From: UBA4416 sp044340865
GTDB taxonomy: Bacteria; Bacteroidota; Bacteroidia; B-17B0; Aurantibacillaceae
Assembly: GCA_044340865.1 (NCBI GenBank)
Contig: JBIISW010000125.1
Location: forward strand, 1 to 7,206
Length of the DNA stretch: 7,206 nt
Reading direction: 5' to 3'
The notes beneath the pieces are model-generated. The model saw nothing but the letters and a program-made list of their open reading frames with translations, was not told the origin of the DNA and searched no databases. The position numbers were made by a program, and so were the translations under genes. Numbering within the stretch: position 1 is the stretch's first letter; the number at the start of each line of letters is the position of its first letter. Positions 6,659 through 7,206 of the stretch are shown here, piece by piece.

Positions 6659-6907
6659 ATGAAAGCAGAAATTCACCCAGAAAATTACCGTTTAGTTGTA
6701 TTCAAAGATATGTCTAACGGATATACTTTTTTAACAAAATCTTGTTCAGATACTAAAGATACTATTGTACACGAAGATGGTGTTGAGTATCCATTAGTAA
6801 AATTAGATATTTCAATGACATCTCATCCTTTTTATACTGGTAAGCAAATGTTAGTAGATACAGCAGGACGTATTGATAAATTCAAAACGCGTTACGCTAA
6901 AAAATAA
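6659..6907 (+). CDS. rpmE: 50S ribosomal protein L31, type B
   Basis: L31 bridges the two ribosomal subunits. At 82 residues, with HPENYRLVVFKDMSNGYTFLTKS (6-28) and SHPFYTGKQMLVDTAGRIDKF (55-75), this is the type B form (often written rpmE2 or ykgM). The zinc-binding CxxC motifs of type A are absent; the single cysteine, Cys29, cannot form the zinc ribbon. Type B proteins commonly replace the zinc form under zinc shortage, though many Bacteroidota appear to carry type B as the main copy. The gene has its own promoter and a strong terminator, so it is monocistronic. The leader just before the ATG is A/T-rich with no Shine-Dalgarno, as is usual in this phylum. Confidence 0.97.
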   Translation: MKAEIHPENYRLVVFKDMSNGYTFLTKSCSDTKDTIVHEDGVEYPLVKLDISMTSHPFYTGKQMLVDTAGRIDKFKTRYAKK

Positions 6908-6930
6908 TTTCATTAAAAGAAATCATATTT

Positions 6931-6966
6931 AATCCATTCACCCATCAGTGAATGGATTTTTTATTT
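6931..6966 (+). terminator. Intrinsic terminator of rpmE
   Basis: A perfect 11-bp stem, AATCCATTCAC (6931-6941) with GTGAATGGATT (6948-6958), closes a 6-base loop and is followed by a T-rich tract (TTTTTTATTTTT, 6957-6968). It starts 23 bases after the rpmE stop. It separates rpmE from the next plus-strand gene. Confidence 0.9.
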
Positions 6967-6967
6967 T

Positions 6968-6975
6968 TACCTTAG
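6968..6975 (+). promoter_or_regulatory. Candidate -7-like box before the glycosyltransferase gene
   Basis: TACCTTAG sits 5 bases (CACGA) before the ATG at 6981 and directly after the T tract of the rpmE terminator. It is the same octamer, at almost the same distance, as the one before the beta-helix lipoprotein. No TTG is at the expected upstream distance, so it is only a candidate. Confidence 0.22.
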
Positions 6976-6980
6976 CACGA

Positions 6981-7206
6981 ATGAGATTTTTATTTTTATA
7001 TACTGAGATTGCAGAATATTTTATTGCTTGTTGCAATCAGTTAACAGAATATGGTGATGTACATATTATTCGGTGGCCTGTAAATAAAGAAGCTCCCTTT
7101 CATTTTTCTGAGAATAATAAATTGAAAATCTATTCAAAACCTGATTATGATTATAGTGGTTTAGAAAATTTAATAAATGAGATTGATCCAACTGTTATTA
7201 TTTGTA
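6981..7206 (+). CDS. Probable glycosyltransferase, N-terminal fragment cut by the window edge
   Basis: Only the first 75 residues are present; the frame is open to the last base. The start MRFLFLYTEIAEYFIACCNQL, followed by DVHIIRWPVNKEAPFHF (26-42) and LINEIDPTVIIC (64-75), has the alternating strand-helix-strand pattern of the N-terminal Rossmann domain of a GT-B glycosyltransferase. It resembles the Bacteroidota group 1/family 4 proteins that begin with a similar YTE-AEY and RWPVNKEAPF pattern. The nucleotide-sugar-binding C-terminal half lies outside, so neither donor nor product can be inferred. The ATG is placed by the frame and by the rpmE terminator ending 13-15 bases upstream; there is no clear Shine-Dalgarno. 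Confidence 0.65.
   Translation, partial: MRFLFLYTEIAEYFIACCNQLTEYGDVHIIRWPVNKEAPFHFSENNKLKIYSKPDYDYSGLENLINEIDPTVIIC

Noticed and set aside
1..7206. A new defence, mobile or multi-gene system in this window
   Set aside because: No transposase, integrase, nuclease, toxin-antitoxin pair, direct-repeat array or tRNA-associated site is visible; the genes are mainly housekeeping.

Overview
The window looks like the chromosome of an AT-rich member of the Bacteroidota. The clearest signs are an LpxC-FabZ fusion gene inside a lipid A gene cluster, a type B ribosomal protein L31, a promoter of the TTG / TAnnTTTG type, and an almost complete absence of Shine-Dalgarno sequences before the start codons. 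The genus cannot be named from sequence alone.

Layout. On the minus strand, read right to left, are a secreted beta-helix lipoprotein (6532-5072), then lpxD (4980-3955), a fused lpxC-fabZ (3910-2480), lpxA (2461-1742), trpS (1731-760), and a class III CoA-transferase whose 3' part lies beyond base 1 (703-1). On the plus strand are rpmE (type B L31, 6659-6907), a strong hairpin terminator, and the 5' end of a probable glycosyltransferase (6981 to the window edge). No RNA gene, mobile element or CRISPR array was seen, and no gene-free stretch exceeds 130 bases.

How the genes work together. LpxA, LpxC and LpxD catalyse three of the first four steps from UDP-GlcNAc to UDP-2,3-diacylglucosamine; LpxH or LpxI is not here. 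The FabZ half of the fusion dehydrates 3-hydroxyacyl-ACP, the same acyl donor that LpxA and LpxD use, so the fusion ties lipid A synthesis to fatty acid elongation. Gaps of 44, 18 and 10 bases suggest lpxD, lpxC-fabZ, lpxA and trpS are one transcript.

The most interesting observation is that the LpxA lacks exactly 18 residues compared with E. coli LpxA. That is one full turn of the left-handed beta helix, and the missing part includes the conserved HQF histidine. Other points are a 19-base palindrome in the spacer of the rpmE promoter and a shared -7-like octamer 4-5 bases before the ATG of two unrelated genes, with a related box before lpxD. I found no convincing evidence of a wholly new multi-gene system; this is mostly housekeeping DNA.
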